From Lacisediminihabitans changchengi (GTDB taxonomy: Bacteria > Actinomycetota > Actinomycetes > Actinomycetales > Microbacteriaceae): a DNA stretch of 64,000 nucleotides. The DNA lies in NCBI RefSeq assembly GCF_016634425.1, contig NZ_JAEPES010000001.1, positions 937,183-1,001,182 on the forward strand. The letters run 5' to 3'. The translations under genes were made by a program, and so were the position numbers. Of this stretch, positions 9,930 to 18,113 are shown one piece after another; position 1 is the first letter of the stretch; each line of letters begins with the position of its first letter. The notes under the pieces were generated by a model. That model saw nothing but the letters and a program-made list of their open reading frames with translations. It did not search any database and had not been told where the DNA came from.

Positions 9930-10790
9930 TCAGCGGGAGTCGGCCATCGAATCTGAACTCTCCAGCAGCGCGTCTTCGATCTCCGCGTCGCTGCGTGGCT
10001 TGGCCAGTTTGCGTCGTTCGCGCTCTGCGGCCTTCTTCCGCTCCTCGGGATCGTCGGCGTTACGAATGCGGTACTCCTGCCGGATCGCATAGGCGAGGCC
10101 GAGGAACGCCATGATTCCGAACAGCACCCACTGAATCGCGTACGAGATGTGCAATCCCTCATCGAGGGTGGGAGCCGCCTCGGCAACCGGTCGCGTTGCG
10201 GCGGCGGGGGACTCCGAGACCATCAGTCCGTATGCCCCGGTGTAGGTGGGGAGCTTCACCAGCTTGGCCACTGTCGGCAGGTGGATGGTGGCGATCTGGC
10301 CGGAGCCGGCGCTGCGTCCGTCGAGGGTGGGCTCGCCCTTCTGCAGGCGGACGACCACCGAAACCTCACCGGCGGCCGGGGCAGGAACGCTGTCAGGCGC
10401 ATCCTGGTCATTGCCGGTCGGCACGTATCCGCGGTCGACGACGAAGACCGAACCGTCGGCGAGCTTCAGCGGCGTGAGCACCTCGAACCCGGGGTTGCCG
10501 TCGAGCGGTCGGTTGCGCACGAGCAATTGGTCTTTCATGAGGTACTCGCCGCGCAGCGCGACCTGCTTCCACTCCTGGTTCGCGGCGAACGCAGTGCGCG
10601 AGGGGAGAACATCCGTCAGCGGCGTCGGCGTGCTGTCGAAGTTACGCTGCACGAGCTGATTGGCCGAGCGAGCTTCGTTGGTGCGGTCGACCTGCCACTT
10701 CGAGAGTCCGATGCAGACGATCGCGAAGACGATCGCGACGGCGAGATAGCCGAGCCAGCGGCGGGTGAGGGCGAGACGGAGGATCTTCAC
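9930..10790 (-). CDS. SURF1-family cytochrome oxidase biogenesis protein
   Basis: A 286-residue protein with a transmembrane helix at each end of the SURF1 domain: TRRWLGYLAVAIVFAIVCIGLSKWQ near the N-terminus and YAIQWVLFGIMAFLGLAYAI near 225-245. Family hallmarks are the WQ motif after helix 1, LLVRNRPLDGNPGFEVLTPL, VFVVDRGYVP and the second-helix HISYAIQW. A charged tail of ~45 residues follows. SURF1 proteins assist assembly of haem-copper cytochrome c oxidase in the membrane. It starts at a GTG that overlaps the preceding small gene by 4 bp, making the end of a three-gene operon. Confidence 0.93.
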   Translation of the reverse strand: MKILRLALTRRWLGYLAVAIVFAIVCIGLSKWQVDRTNEARSANQLVQRNFDSTPTPLTDVLPSRTAFAANQEWKQVALRGEYLMKDQLLVRNRPLDGNPGFEVLTPLKLADGSVFVVDRGYVPTGNDQDAPDSVPAPAAGEVSVVVRLQKGEPTLDGRSAGSGQIATIHLPTVAKLVKLPTYTGAYGLMVSESPAAATRPVAEAAPTLDEGLHISYAIQWVLFGIMAFLGLAYAIRQEYRIRNADDPEERKKAAERERRKLAKPRSDAEIEDALLESSDSMADSR

Positions 10791-11044
10791 GCGCGACTCG
10801 TTACGTCGGGCACACGGTCGACGGTCGTGCCGACCGCGGTCACCAGCACCGGAAAGTCCCGGGCTTCGAGGTAGTCGCGCAGATAGTCCGCGTGGTCGTC
10901 GCAGGCCAGCCAGACCTTGACCCGGTCAGCGGTGTGGATGCGGGGATTGCGCCAGTTGACGTTCCAGGCGGCGGCTTCTCGGCATCCCGCGCGAGAACAG
11001 ATCGGATCCAGCACCTCGGCGGGATCGAGACCGAGCCCGATCAC
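10787..11044 (-). CDS. Small conserved actinobacterial protein (SURF1 operon)
   Basis: An 85-residue protein starting at GTG and overlapping both neighbours by 4 bp (GTGA), so its expression is locked to DUF3099 and SURF1. It has two Cys pairs in the pattern CSRAGC and a later CDDHADYL, a small zinc-knuckle-like arrangement, and the conserved WNVNWRNPRIHTADRVKVWLAC core. I recognise it as the small protein often found beside SURF1 in actinobacteria, sometimes mislabelled as an acetone carboxylase component. There is nothing enzymatic in it that I can see. Function unknown; the context points to respiratory or membrane assembly. Confidence 0.8.
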   Translation of the reverse strand: MIGLGLDPAEVLDPICSRAGCREAAAWNVNWRNPRIHTADRVKVWLACDDHADYLRDYLEARDFPVLVTAVGTTVDRVPDVTSRA

Positions 11045-11358
11045 CGGTGCGACTCGTCATGGCCAGCGGGCGGAGCATCCGCTGGTGTGGGGATGATCGG
11101 AGCGACCCGCACGATGCCGCCCGGGCGAAGCACCGGGGCCGACCCGCGCTGCGTCGTCGCGTTCGCCAGCACCACGGCGATGTACGGGAGAACCACCGCG
11201 CCGATCGCCGGAAGGAGCAACCACCAGCCTCGAACGAACAGGCAGAGCACGATGCAGACCATGCGGATTGCCATGGCAATCGAGTATTGGATCACGCGAC
11301 TGCGCCGGTCGTCCTGTGGAGACCGGGGAATGCTGGTTATCGATTGCATCTTCGCCAT
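11041..11358 (-). CDS. DUF3099 membrane protein
   Basis: A 105-residue protein starting at the ATG at 11358. It has the DUF3099 pattern: SITSIPRSPQDDRRSRVIQY, then two hydrophobic helices (MAIRMVCIVLCLFVRGWWLLL and IGAVVLPYIAVVLAN) and a polar tail. This is a small inner-membrane protein restricted to actinobacteria, without known function. It is the first gene of the DUF3099, 85-residue protein, SURF1 operon. The frame stays open to 12171 antisense to fabG, but that extension is a shadow. Confidence 0.85.
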   Translation of the reverse strand: MAKMQSITSIPRSPQDDRRSRVIQYSIAMAIRMVCIVLCLFVRGWWLLLPAIGAVVLPYIAVVLANATTQRGSAPVLRPGGIVRVAPIIPTPADAPPAGHDESHR

Positions 11359-11463
11359 GGGCAAGCTCAAGCCTACGTCTAGAATCGTGGAAGTTTGCCG
11401 GTGCCGCCGGAGCTTTCGGAAGACGACGGACCGCGGCCCCACCTCCACCGAAAGTGAGCCAGC

Positions 11464-12174
11464 ATGTCCACTCCCCGCACCGTTCTCGTCACGGGAGGCA
11501 ATCGCGGAATCGGCCGCGCCATCGCCGAAGAGTTCATCGCCCAGGGCCACCGCGTCGCGGTCACCGCTCGCTCGGGATCGGGACCGGATGGCGCGCTCAC
11601 CGTGGTCGCCGACGTCACCGACTCCGCCTCCCTCGATGCGGCCTTCACCGCGGTCGAGGCCGAGCTCGGGCCGGTCGAGGTGGTCGTCGCGAACGCCGGC
11701 ATCACCAAGGACACCCTGCTGCTGCGCATGAGCGAAGACGACTTCACCTCGGTGATCGACACCAATCTCTCCGGTGCCTTCCGCGTGGTCAAGCGCGCAT
11801 CGAAGGGCATGCTGAAGGCTCGATTCGGCCGCATCGTGTTGATTTCCAGCGTGGTCGGACTGCTCGGGTCGGCCGGGCAGGTCAACTACTCCGCCTCGAA
11901 GAGCGGTCTGATCGGACTCGCCCGCTCGGTGACGCGCGAGCTCGGCGCCCGCGGGATCACGGCGAATGTCGTCGCGCCCGGGTTCATCGAGACCGACATG
12001 ACCGCGGAGCTTCCCGAGGCCCAGCAGGCCGAGTACAAGAAATCGATCCCGGCCGGGCGTTTCGCCAGTGCGGAGGAGGTCGCCAAGGTGGTCACCTGGA
12101 TCGCGGGAGACGACGCGGGCTATATCTCCGGCGCGGTCATTCCCGTCGACGGCGGCCTCGGCATGGGGCACTAG
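11464..12174 (+). CDS. fabG: 3-oxoacyl-ACP reductase (SDR family)
   Basis: A 236-residue classical short-chain dehydrogenase. The Rossmann glycine motif is TGGNRGIG near the start, with the NAGI block at VVANAGITKD and the catalytic Ser...YxxxK in LISSVV... and NYSASK. The C-terminus carries VAPGFIETDMT and the GGLGMGH ending that FabG proteins share. It reduces 3-oxoacyl-ACP with NADPH in the fatty-acid elongation cycle. It starts 105 bp from the divergent DUF3099 gene. SDR assignments can be loose, but the MGH ending and the size favour FabG. Confidence 0.9.
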   Translation: MSTPRTVLVTGGNRGIGRAIAEEFIAQGHRVAVTARSGSGPDGALTVVADVTDSASLDAAFTAVEAELGPVEVVVANAGITKDTLLLRMSEDDFTSVIDTNLSGAFRVVKRASKGMLKARFGRIVLISSVVGLLGSAGQVNYSASKSGLIGLARSVTRELGARGITANVVAPGFIETDMTAELPEAQQAEYKKSIPAGRFASAEEVAKVVTWIAGDDAGYISGAVIPVDGGLGMGH

Positions 12175-12182
12175 CCCGCGGG

Positions 12183-12815
12183 CTACAACCCCAGCAGTGG
12201 CAGAACGCGCGACAGGTCGCGTACGTCGAGCAGGACATCCGCCTCGTCGCGCACCGGCGCCTTGGCGTCGAAGCCGACCGCCAGCCCGGTGATGGCCATC
12301 ATGGGCAGGTCGTTTGCCCCGTCGCCCACGGCGACGGTATGGGCCAGCGGCACCCCGAAGTCGTTCGCCCAGGCGGTGAGAGTCTGTGCTTTGGCCTGCG
12401 CGTCGATGATCGGGCCGACCAGACCGCCGGTCAGGATGCCGTCAGTCACCTCGAGGCGGTTGGCACTCCAGTAGTCGAGGCCGAGATCCTCGGCCAGCTC
12501 ATCGATCAGCTCGTGGAATCCACCCGATACGACGCCTACGCGACCGCCCGCGGCATGAACACCGGCGATGAGCTCTGGCACGCCCGCGGTGACCCGGATC
12601 TTCGCGGCGATGGTTGCGAAGACGCCGTCGGGCAGTCCCGCGAGCGTCGCGACCCTGGCGCGCAGACTCTGCTCGAAGTCCACCTCGCCGTTCATTGCAG
12701 AGGCGGTGATCTCGGCCACCGTGGCGCCGGAACCAGCCGCATCGGCGAGCAGCTCGATCACCTCGTTCTCGATGAGGGTGGAATCGACGTCGAGGACTAC
12801 GAGGAAACGAGGCAC
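12183..12815 (-). CDS. serB: Phosphoserine phosphatase
   Basis: A 210-residue HAD-superfamily enzyme beginning at GTG. The catalytic nucleophile/acid motif DVDST appears within the first 15 residues, the cap domain has VDFEQSLRARVATLAGL, motif II is VVSGGFHE, and motif III/IV is the conserved Lys followed by VGDGANDLPMM. This matches bacterial SerB, which makes serine from phosphoserine. It lacks the N-terminal ACT domain of longer SerB proteins. It ends 8 bp from the convergent fabG stop. Confidence 0.93.
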   Translation of the reverse strand: MPRFLVVLDVDSTLIENEVIELLADAAGSGATVAEITASAMNGEVDFEQSLRARVATLAGLPDGVFATIAAKIRVTAGVPELIAGVHAAGGRVGVVSGGFHELIDELAEDLGLDYWSANRLEVTDGILTGGLVGPIIDAQAKAQTLTAWANDFGVPLAHTVAVGDGANDLPMMAITGLAVGFDAKAPVRDEADVLLDVRDLSRVLPLLGL

Positions 12816-12852
12816 CGCCCAAGGGTATCGGGTAGCGCGAAGCGGAAATCGC

Positions 12853-14091
12853 CTAGGAGACGGTGACGCCCTTGCCGACCACGGTGATGCCCGAGTCTGT
12901 CACCGTGAAGCCGCGAGCCCGGTCGGCATCCGCGTCGACGCCCACCGTTGCACCGGGGCTGATCACGACCTCCTTGTCGAGGATCGCGCGACGGATTATC
13001 GAGTCGGGCCCGATGCGCACGCGGTCGAAGACGATCGAGTCCACCACCTGGGCGCCAGACTCGACAGTCGCCCACGGCCCGAGCACGCTGCGTTCGATAT
13101 GGGCACCGGACAGCAACGACCCCAGCGAGACGATCGAGTCGATCGTGGTGCCGAGGTTGCCCTTCGAGTCGCGCACGAACTTCGCCGGCGGCGAGTTGAG
13201 CTGCTGGCTGAAGATCGGCCAGTTGCTGTTGTACAGGTTGAAGATCGGTAGGGCAGAGATCAGGTCTTGGTGCGCGTCGAAGAACGACTCGATGGTTCCG
13301 ACGTCCCGCCAGTAGTAGCGGTCGCGATCGGTGGCGCCGGGAACCTCGTTGCGATTGAGGTCGTAGACCGCGGCGTCACCGCGGGAGACGAAGTCGGGGA
13401 CGATGTCGCCGCCCATGTCGTGATTGGAGGTCGGCACCTCCCCGTCGCGCAGCACCGCGTCGATCAGCACATCGGCGTCGAAGACGTAGTTACCCATCGA
13501 GGCGAGAACCTCGCCAGGCGAATCGGCGAGACCGACGGCATTCTTCGGCTTCTCCAAGAACTGCGCGATGCGGGTGGGGTCGTCGGCGTCGAGCTCGATC
13601 ACCCCGAACTGGTCGGCCAGCGAGATGGGCTGCCGGATCGCGGCGACCGTGACACCGGCGCCGGAGGCGATGTGGGCGTCGATCATCTGGCTGAAGTCCA
13701 TGCGATACACGTGGTCAGCACCAACCACGACGACGATGTCGGGCTTTTCGTCGCGCAGCAGGTTGAGCGACTGCAGGATGGCGTCGGCAGAGCCGGCGAA
13801 CCAGCGCTTGCCGAGACGCTGCTGGGCCGGTACCGAGGCCACGTAAGAACTCGTGATGCCGTCGAGGCGCCAGGTCTGCGAGACGTGCCGGTCGAGACTG
13901 TGCGACTTGTACTGGGTCAGTACGACGATCTGCCGAAGCCCCGAATTGATCAGGTTCGACAGGGCGAAATCGATGAGGCGGTAATTGCCGCCGAAGGGGA
14001 CGGCGGGCTTTGCCCTATCCGCAGTCAGGGGCATAAGCCGCTTACCTTCACCGCCCGCAAGGACAATGCCAAAGATCTTCTTCGATGCCAT
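12853..14091 (-). CDS. glgC: Glucose-1-phosphate adenylyltransferase (ADP-glucose pyrophosphorylase)
   Basis: A 412-residue enzyme that makes ADP-glucose, the donor for glycogen and, in actinobacteria, also for maltose-1-phosphate. The N-terminal nucleotidyltransferase signature is [26 protein letters not shown]; the family blocks [23 protein letters not shown] and YRMDFSQMI follow. The C-terminal third is the left-handed beta-helix ([21 protein letters not shown]). It is divergent from glgA with only 46 bp between start codons, and neither start has a Shine-Dalgarno sequence, so leaderless transcripts are likely. Confidence 0.96.
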   Translation of the reverse strand: MASKKIFGIVLAGGEGKRLMPLTADRAKPAVPFGGNYRLIDFALSNLINSGLRQIVVLTQYKSHSLDRHVSQTWRLDGITSSYVASVPAQQRLGKRWFAGSADAILQSLNLLRDEKPDIVVVVGADHVYRMDFSQMIDAHIASGAGVTVAAIRQPISLADQFGVIELDADDPTRIAQFLEKPKNAVGLADSPGEVLASMGNYVFDADVLIDAVLRDGEVPTSNHDMGGDIVPDFVSRGDAAVYDLNRNEVPGATDRDRYYWRDVGTIESFFDAHQDLISALPIFNLYNSNWPIFSQQLNSPPAKFVRDSKGNLGTTIDSIVSLGSLLSGAHIERSVLGPWATVESGAQVVDSIVFDRVRIGPDSIIRRAILDKEVVISPGATVGVDADADRARGFTVTDSGITVVGKGVTVS

Positions 14092-14105
14092 GGCTCATAC
14101 AGTAC

Positions 14106-14134
14106 GTGAATGCTGCCCATGTACTAGCGTTCAC
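14106..14134. promoter_or_regulatory. Inverted repeat between divergent glgC and glgA
   Basis: GTGAATGCT (14106-14114) and AGCGTTCAC (14126-14134) form a 9-bp inverted repeat with one mismatch, their centres 20 bp apart. It fills most of the 46-bp gap between the two start codons and overlaps the presumed glgA -10 (TACTAG). A dimeric regulator bound here would control both genes. Confidence 0.45.
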
Positions 14135-14137
14135 GGG

Positions 14138-15322
14138 ATGAGAGTCGATCTTTTGACCCGGGAATATCCGCCAGAGGTCTACGGCGGTGCCGGTGTGCAC
14201 GTCGCAGAACTCGTCAAGGCACTGCGCGTCGACGTCGACGTTCTCGTGCGCTGCTTCGGTCTGCCGCGCGATGAACAGGGCGTGTACGCCTACCTGGTTC
14301 CGCCGCAGCTAACCAACGCGAACCCCGCGCTCGCGACACTCGGGGTCGACCTGCAGATGGCGCAGGACTCTGGGGGAGCGGATCTGGTGCACTCACACAC
14401 CTGGTACGCGAACGGTGCCGGTCAGCTCGCTCAGCTGCTGCACGGCATCCCTCACGTCATCACCGCGCACAGCCTCGAGCCGCTCCGCCCATGGAAGGCC
14501 GAGCAACTCGGTGGTGGGTACCGCGTCTCCAGCTGGATCGAGAGCGGCGCGTTTGCGGCGGCCGACGCGATCATCGCCGTGAGCCATGGCATGCGCCGCG
14601 ACATCCTGCGCTCGTATCCGTTCCTCGACGAGCAGAAGGTCTCGGTTGTGCACAACGGCATCGACCTGACCACATGGGTGCCGACCGAAAACCCCGAGCT
14701 GCTGGCCACGCTCGGCATCGACCCGACCCGTCCCTCCGTCGTGTTCGTCGGGCGGATCACGCGGCAAAAGGGTCTTCCGTATCTGCTGCGCGCCGCCGCC
14801 CAGCTGCCCAAAGACGTGCAGCTCGTGCTCTGCGCGGGAGCCCCGGACACCCCCGAGATCCTCGCCGAGGTTCGCGAAGGAGTCGCCGAATTGCAGAAAG
14901 AGCGCACCGGCGTCGTCTGGATCGAGGAGCTGCTCAGCCAGCCCGACCTCTCCGCCGTGCTCACTGCGGCGACCACCTTCGTCTGCCCGTCGATCTACGA
15001 GCCGCTCGGCATTGTGAACCTCGAGGCCATGGCCTGTGGGGCGCCGGTGGTCGGAACGGCGACCGGCGGCATCCCCGAGGTCATCGACGAGGGCGTCACC
15101 GGACGACTGGTGCCGATCGAGCAGGCAGAGGACGGTACCGGCACCCCGCTCAACCCGCAGAAGTTCGTGGACGACCTGGCGCGCATCCTCACCGAGGTCG
15201 TCAGCGATCCTGAGACGGCGCGCGCAATGGGCGCGGCGGGTCGTGAGCGGGCGGAGCGCGACTTCGGTTGGGCGGCAATCGCGAAGCGGACGCAGGAGGT
15301 CTACGCGTCGGTGCTTTCCTAG
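14138..15322 (+). CDS. glgA: Glycogen synthase/maltose-1-phosphate synthase (GT4)
   Basis: A 394-residue GT4 enzyme of the actinobacterial GlgA type. It opens with MRVDLLTREYPPEVYGGAGVHV; the second Rossmann domain has PSVVFVGRITRQKGLPYLLRAA and the nucleotide-binding ExxxxxxxE pattern in ISYEPLGIVNLEAMACGAPVVG-like sequence (here as SIYEPLGIVNLEAM). The mycobacterial relative (GlgM) makes maltose 1-phosphate from ADP-glucose and glucose 1-phosphate rather than extending glycogen directly. TreS is encoded 3 kb downstream, so a GlgC-GlgM-TreS route is possible, although no glgE or maltokinase gene is in the window. A frame extension upstream to 13985 lies over glgC and is rejected. The 3' end lies in a 15-bp repeat array. 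Confidence 0.93.
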   Translation: MRVDLLTREYPPEVYGGAGVHVAELVKALRVDVDVLVRCFGLPRDEQGVYAYLVPPQLTNANPALATLGVDLQMAQDSGGADLVHSHTWYANGAGQLAQLLHGIPHVITAHSLEPLRPWKAEQLGGGYRVSSWIESGAFAAADAIIAVSHGMRRDILRSYPFLDEQKVSVVHNGIDLTTWVPTENPELLATLGIDPTRPSVVFVGRITRQKGLPYLLRAAAQLPKDVQLVLCAGAPDTPEILAEVREGVAELQKERTGVVWIEELLSQPDLSAVLTAATTFVCPSIYEPLGIVNLEAMACGAPVVGTATGGIPEVIDEGVTGRLVPIEQAEDGTGTPLNPQKFVDDLARILTEVVSDPETARAMGAAGRERAERDFGWAAIAKRTQEVYASVLS

Positions 15323-15355
15323 GGCGTGCCGTCCTAGGGAGTGTCGTCGTAGGAC
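15311..15355. repeat. 15-bp tandem repeat, 3 copies, across the glgA stop codon
   Basis: Units GTGCTTTCCTAGGGC, GTGCCGTCCTAGGGA and GTGTCGTCGTAGGAC follow each other directly. The first unit contains the last sense codons of glgA and its TAG. The later units repeat an in-frame stop, so expansion into the gene would not lengthen the protein. A decayed continuation may run to about 15400. Confidence 0.75.
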
Positions 15356-15431
15356 CGTGCTTTCGGAGAAGCACGCTGTCGTAGGGGGCGTGCTGCGCCA
15401 GACGGCGCCGTCGGATCGGTAGGGTTGAGAC

Positions 15432-16214
15432 ATGGCTCGCGTTCTCCAGTTCACCGACGTGTCCGTCGTTCGAGACGGCACCACCATCCTCGATTCGCTG
15501 AACTGGACGGTCGACAGTGACGAGCGTTGGGTCATCCTCGGTCCGAACGGAGCGGGAAAGACGACGCTGCTGCAGCTGGCGGCCGCGCAGAGCCACCCGA
15601 GCGCGGGAACGGTCGAGATCCTCGACAGCACGCTCGGCACCGCCGACCTGTTCGACCTGCGCCCGCGCATCGGTTTCGCCTCGACGGCGATGGCTCGCCG
15701 GATCCCGAAGAACGAGAAGGTGCTGGATGTCGTGCTCACCGCCGCCTACTCCGTCACCGGGCGTTGGAACGAGGCCTACGAAGACGTCGACACCCGTCGC
15801 GCCCAGCGCGTGCTCGCGGAGTGGAAGCTCAGCGCGTTCGAGTCTCGCAACTTCGGTGACCTGAGCGATGGCGAACAGAAGCGGGTGCAGATCGCCCGCT
15901 CGGTGATGACCGACCCGGAGTTGCTGCTACTCGACGAGCCGGCGGCAAGTCTCGACCTCGGCGCGCGGGAGGAACTGCTGCAGTTGCTCAGCGGGTACGC
16001 GCAGGCTCCCAAGGCTCCCGCCATCATCATGGTCACCCACCACGTCGAGGAGATCCCGCTGGGCTTCACCCATGCGTTGCTGCTTGCCGACGGTGCGGTC
16101 ACGGCGTCGGGACCGATCCGCGAGGTGATCACCGCAGCCAACCTCGGCGACACCTTCGGACTCGCGCTCGAGCTCGACGAGAACGACGGTCGGTTCAGCG
16201 CCCACGCTGTTTGA
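15432..16214 (+). CDS. ABC transporter ATP-binding protein
   Basis: A 260-residue single ABC domain. Walker A is GPNGAGKTT, the Q-loop region has [10 protein letters not shown], the signature motif is the variant LSDGEQKR, Walker B is [12 protein letters not shown] and the H-loop is VTHHVEE. No membrane or binding-protein gene is adjacent, so it is an orphan ATPase as annotated. The LSDGEQ signature and the short size resemble the YlmA/ModF-like group of stand-alone ATPases; substrate unknown. It begins 109 bp after glgA on the same strand. Confidence 0.9.
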   Translation: MARVLQFTDVSVVRDGTTILDSLNWTVDSDERWVILGPNGAGKTTLLQLAAAQSHPSAGTVEILDSTLGTADLFDLRPRIGFASTAMARRIPKNEKVLDVVLTAAYSVTGRWNEAYEDVDTRRAQRVLAEWKLSAFESRNFGDLSDGEQKRVQIARSVMTDPELLLLDEPAASLDLGAREELLQLLSGYAQAPKAPAIIMVTHHVEEIPLGFTHALLLADGAVTASGPIREVITAANLGDTFGLALELDENDGRFSAHAV

Positions 16215-16262
16215 TCCAGGTTCGCCGGCGCCGAGCTAGCGCAGCATCCGGCCCGCGTCTGA

Positions 16263-16268
16263 TAAGAT
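16263..16268 (+). promoter_or_regulatory. Probable rpmE2 promoter -10 (TAAGAT)
   Basis: TAAGAT preceded by TCTGA is the best -10-like element upstream of the L31 gene. It implies a leader of about 65 nt rich in pyrimidines, ending in an AAGGA ribosome-binding site 6 bp before the ATG. I saw no Zur-like palindrome. Confidence 0.4.
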
Positions 16269-16336
16269 TGCTCGTTGGCTCCCTGAGCCCCGAACACTTT
16301 TTCTTCTTCACACCAACAATCACCCAAGGAATAACG

Positions 16337-16585
16337 ATGAAGTCTGACATCCACCCCACGTACGCACCGGTCGTCTTCCGCGACCTCGCCAGTGGCGAGA
16401 CCTTCCTCACCCGTTCGACGGTCTCGAGCGACAAGACCATCGAGCTCGACGGTGAGACCTACCCGGTCATCGACGTGGAGATCTCCTCCGCCTCGCACCC
16501 GTTCTACACGGGTAAGCAGCGCATCCTCGACAGCGCCGGTCGCGTCGAGAAGTTCAACTCGCGTTACAAGAACTTCGGCAAGTAA
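16337..16585 (+). CDS. rpmE2: Ribosomal protein L31, type B
   Basis: An 82-residue protein with [16 protein letters not shown] at the start and [21 protein letters not shown] at the end, the pattern of the long (type B) form of large-subunit protein L31. It lacks the CxxC zinc motif of type A, so it does not need zinc. Many bacteria express the type-B copy under zinc shortage, but in several actinobacteria it is the normal copy; nothing here decides which. The ribosome-binding site is CAAGGA. It is followed by a strong hairpin terminator. Confidence 0.96.
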   Translation: MKSDIHPTYAPVVFRDLASGETFLTRSTVSSDKTIELDGETYPVIDVEISSASHPFYTGKQRILDSAGRVEKFNSRYKNFGK

Positions 16586-16600
16586 CACCTGCCACCAAGG

Positions 16601-16628
16601 ATGGCGCTCGGCTTCGGCCGGGCGCCAT
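16601..16628 (+). terminator. Hairpin terminator with UUCG tetraloop after rpmE2
   Basis: A 12-bp stem (one G-T pair) closed by a C(TTCG)G tetraloop begins 15 bp after the L31 stop and is followed by TGTTG. The arms read ATGGCGCTCGGC and GCCGGGCGCCAT. This is an unusually stable intrinsic-terminator stem, although the T-tract is poor. Confidence 0.8.
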
Positions 16629-16650
16629 TGTTGCGTTAACGCCTCATCAC

Positions 16651-16874
16651 GACAGGGCCTCGATACGCGTCCTCGCGCGGGCGCGCGGGCGCTACTCGAC
16701 CAGCGGGGTGATGCTGATTGAGTAGCGCGCGAGGGACGAGCACGCGTATCGAAATCCACCGCGACAGGGCCTCGATACGCGTCCTCGCGCGGGCGCTCGG
16801 GCGCTACTCGACCAGCGGGGTGACGCTGATTGAGTAGCGCGCAAGGGACGAGCACGCGTATCGAAATCCAGCGG
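16651..16874. repeat. 112-bp palindromic repeat, two tandem copies plus a fragment
   Basis: Two near-identical 112-bp units differ at only a few positions. Each is an imperfect palindrome: an outer arm CCTCGATACGCGT pairs with ACGCGTATCGA, and an inner arm CTACTCGACCAGC pairs with GCTGATTGAGTAG. I recognise this as the palindromic intergenic repeat common in Microbacteriaceae. A third partial copy (about 16886-16908, GGGCGCTACTCGACC) runs into the 3' end of the NUDIX gene. Together with the terminator it fills the 314 bp between rpmE2 and that gene; I see no ORF or RNA gene here. Confidence 0.88.
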
Positions 16875-16899
16875 GTATGGGGTGGCGAACGCGCGGGCG

Positions 16900-17343
16900 C
16901 TACTCGACCGGTGAATTGCGGGAGGCGAGGAGCGGCAGCAGGATCTCGCTGCTGAGCGGTGCAAGCGCGATCGCCCCCGGGTCGGCCGGGTCGACCCAGA
17001 CGAGTTCGACGATCTCCTGCGCAACCTCGATCGTGTCGACGATCGGGCCGAGGATGATCGGGGCGTCGAAGACACGGGCGTCGAGCACCGTGTCGGCCTC
17101 GTTCGCCGCGTCCGCCGAGTACCGGCCCACCAGAACGAGTTCGTCGGGGTCGACGACCAGACCGAGCTCCTCCTGCAGTTCGCGGGCGAGAGCTGCGGCA
17201 TCCGTCTCCCCGGCCTCGGGTTTGCCGCCCGGCTGCATGAATCGTGTGGTGCCGCGTTTGCGCACCAGCAGTGCTCTGCCACGCTCGTCGACGACGAGCG
17301 CGGCGACGATACGCAGAACCGCGGGGGAGTCCGAGTCGGTCAC
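16900..17343 (-). CDS. NUDIX hydrolase
   Basis: A 147-residue NUDIX protein. The box GX5EX7REUXEEXGU is intact: GGKPEAGE then TDAAALARELQEELGLVV. The preceding TTRFMQPGGK and the size fit a nucleotide-diphosphate-sugar or oxidised-nucleotide pyrophosphohydrolase of MutT type; substrate cannot be told. It starts at a GTG overlapping the exonuclease stop by 4 bp, so it is translated with it. The last codons and the TAG stop fall in a fragment of the neighbouring 112-bp repeat, so the C-terminus (NSPVE) was probably set by the repeat. Confidence 0.9.
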   Translation of the reverse strand: MTDSDSPAVLRIVAALVVDERGRALLVRKRGTTRFMQPGGKPEAGETDAAALARELQEELGLVVDPDELVLVGRYSADAANEADTVLDARVFDAPIILGPIVDTIEVAQEIVELVWVDPADPGAIALAPLSSEILLPLLASRNSPVE

Positions 17344-18104
17344 CGGGCGCTGAGGGATGCGCCGAGCGCAGCACGCATCGGCCAGACGCCGTCGGCGACG
17401 AACGCAGGATCTTTGGTGCGGCGCATGTACTCCTGAAAGCTGGCCGCGCTGTCTGACGCCCAGGCCACCTGGTTGGTGTGCACCATGACGACATCGTCAC
17501 CGAGGGTGTCGGAGTACTTGCGAGCGATCGCCTGGGCGACGCGGCCGGCGGCCACGGCATCTGCCTCGGCGTCGTGAGCGTCCATGAGCTCGACACCGTA
17601 GAACTCGGCCGCGGCCTCGAGGGTGCGCTTGCCCTTGCGATAGCGGTCCATCGCCCGATCGATCACCAGGGGATCGATGACCGGCGTCGGATCGATCAGC
17701 GGCTCGATGCCGTAGCGCAGGCACTCGTGGTGCAACAGCGTGAGGTCGTAAGCGGCGTTGTAGACCACCAGAGGGACGCCCTGAGCGAGCAGCGCACGCA
17801 GCACCGCCACGATCTCCGCGACGACCTCCGGCGCCGAACGTCCTTCGGCTCTGGCGCGCTCGGTGGTGATGCCGTGCACGGCCGTTGCCTGGCTGGGGAT
17901 CTCGACACCGGGATCGGCGAGCCACGACACGCCCTTCGGTGCCCCGTCGGCGTCGATCACCCCAACGTACGCCGAAACGATCCGACTCGTCTCGGTGTCG
18001 ATACCGGTCGTCTCCAGATCGAAGACGCCGAGACGGTCGAACCACGGGCCGCTGGTGCCTGGGCCACTGGTAGCGGGGCTGCTGATATCGGAGGTGCTGG
18101 TCAC
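17340..18104 (-). CDS. DEDDh 3'-5' exonuclease (DnaQ-like)
   Basis: A 254-residue exonuclease. ExoI motif FDLETTGID holds the first Asp/Glu pair, motif II appears as YNAAYDLTLLHHE, and motif III is the DEDDh-type HDAEADAVAAG. Such proteins proofread or trim single-stranded DNA or RNA. The first ~20 residues (TSDISSPATSGPGTSGP) are a low-complexity tail encoded by a 15-bp repeat that includes the GTG start. It lies 9 bp after treS and overlaps the NUDIX gene, so the three genes form an operon. Confidence 0.9.
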   Translation of the reverse strand: MTSTSDISSPATSGPGTSGPWFDRLGVFDLETTGIDTETSRIVSAYVGVIDADGAPKGVSWLADPGVEIPSQATAVHGITTERARAEGRSAPEVVAEIVAVLRALLAQGVPLVVYNAAYDLTLLHHECLRYGIEPLIDPTPVIDPLVIDRAMDRYRKGKRTLEAAAEFYGVELMDAHDAEADAVAAGRVAQAIARKYSDTLGDDVVMVHTNQVAWASDSAASFQEYMRRTKDPAFVADGVWPMRAALGASLSAR

Positions 18105-18105
18105 G
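18046..18105. repeat. 15-bp tandem repeat, 4 diverged copies, at the exonuclease start
   Basis: Four adjoining 15-bp units (GGGCCGCTGGTGCCT, GGGCCACTGGTAGCG, GGGCTGCTGATATCG, GAGGTGCTGGTCACG). They encode the SGP/TSG-type N-terminal tail of the exonuclease; the outermost unit contains its start codon. Repeat decay is greater toward the gene start. Confidence 0.75.
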
Positions 18106-18113
18106 CCGTAACC

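Noticed and set aside
11359..12171. Upstream extension of the DUF3099 frame across fabG
   Set aside because: It would more than triple the protein with an Arg/Asp/His-rich segment antisense to fabG. The conserved DUF3099 sequence begins only at the ATG at 11358.
16651..16874. Transposon or insertion sequence end
   Set aside because: The 112-bp units are self-palindromic with no transposase gene or target duplication; they fit an intergenic palindromic repeat family instead.
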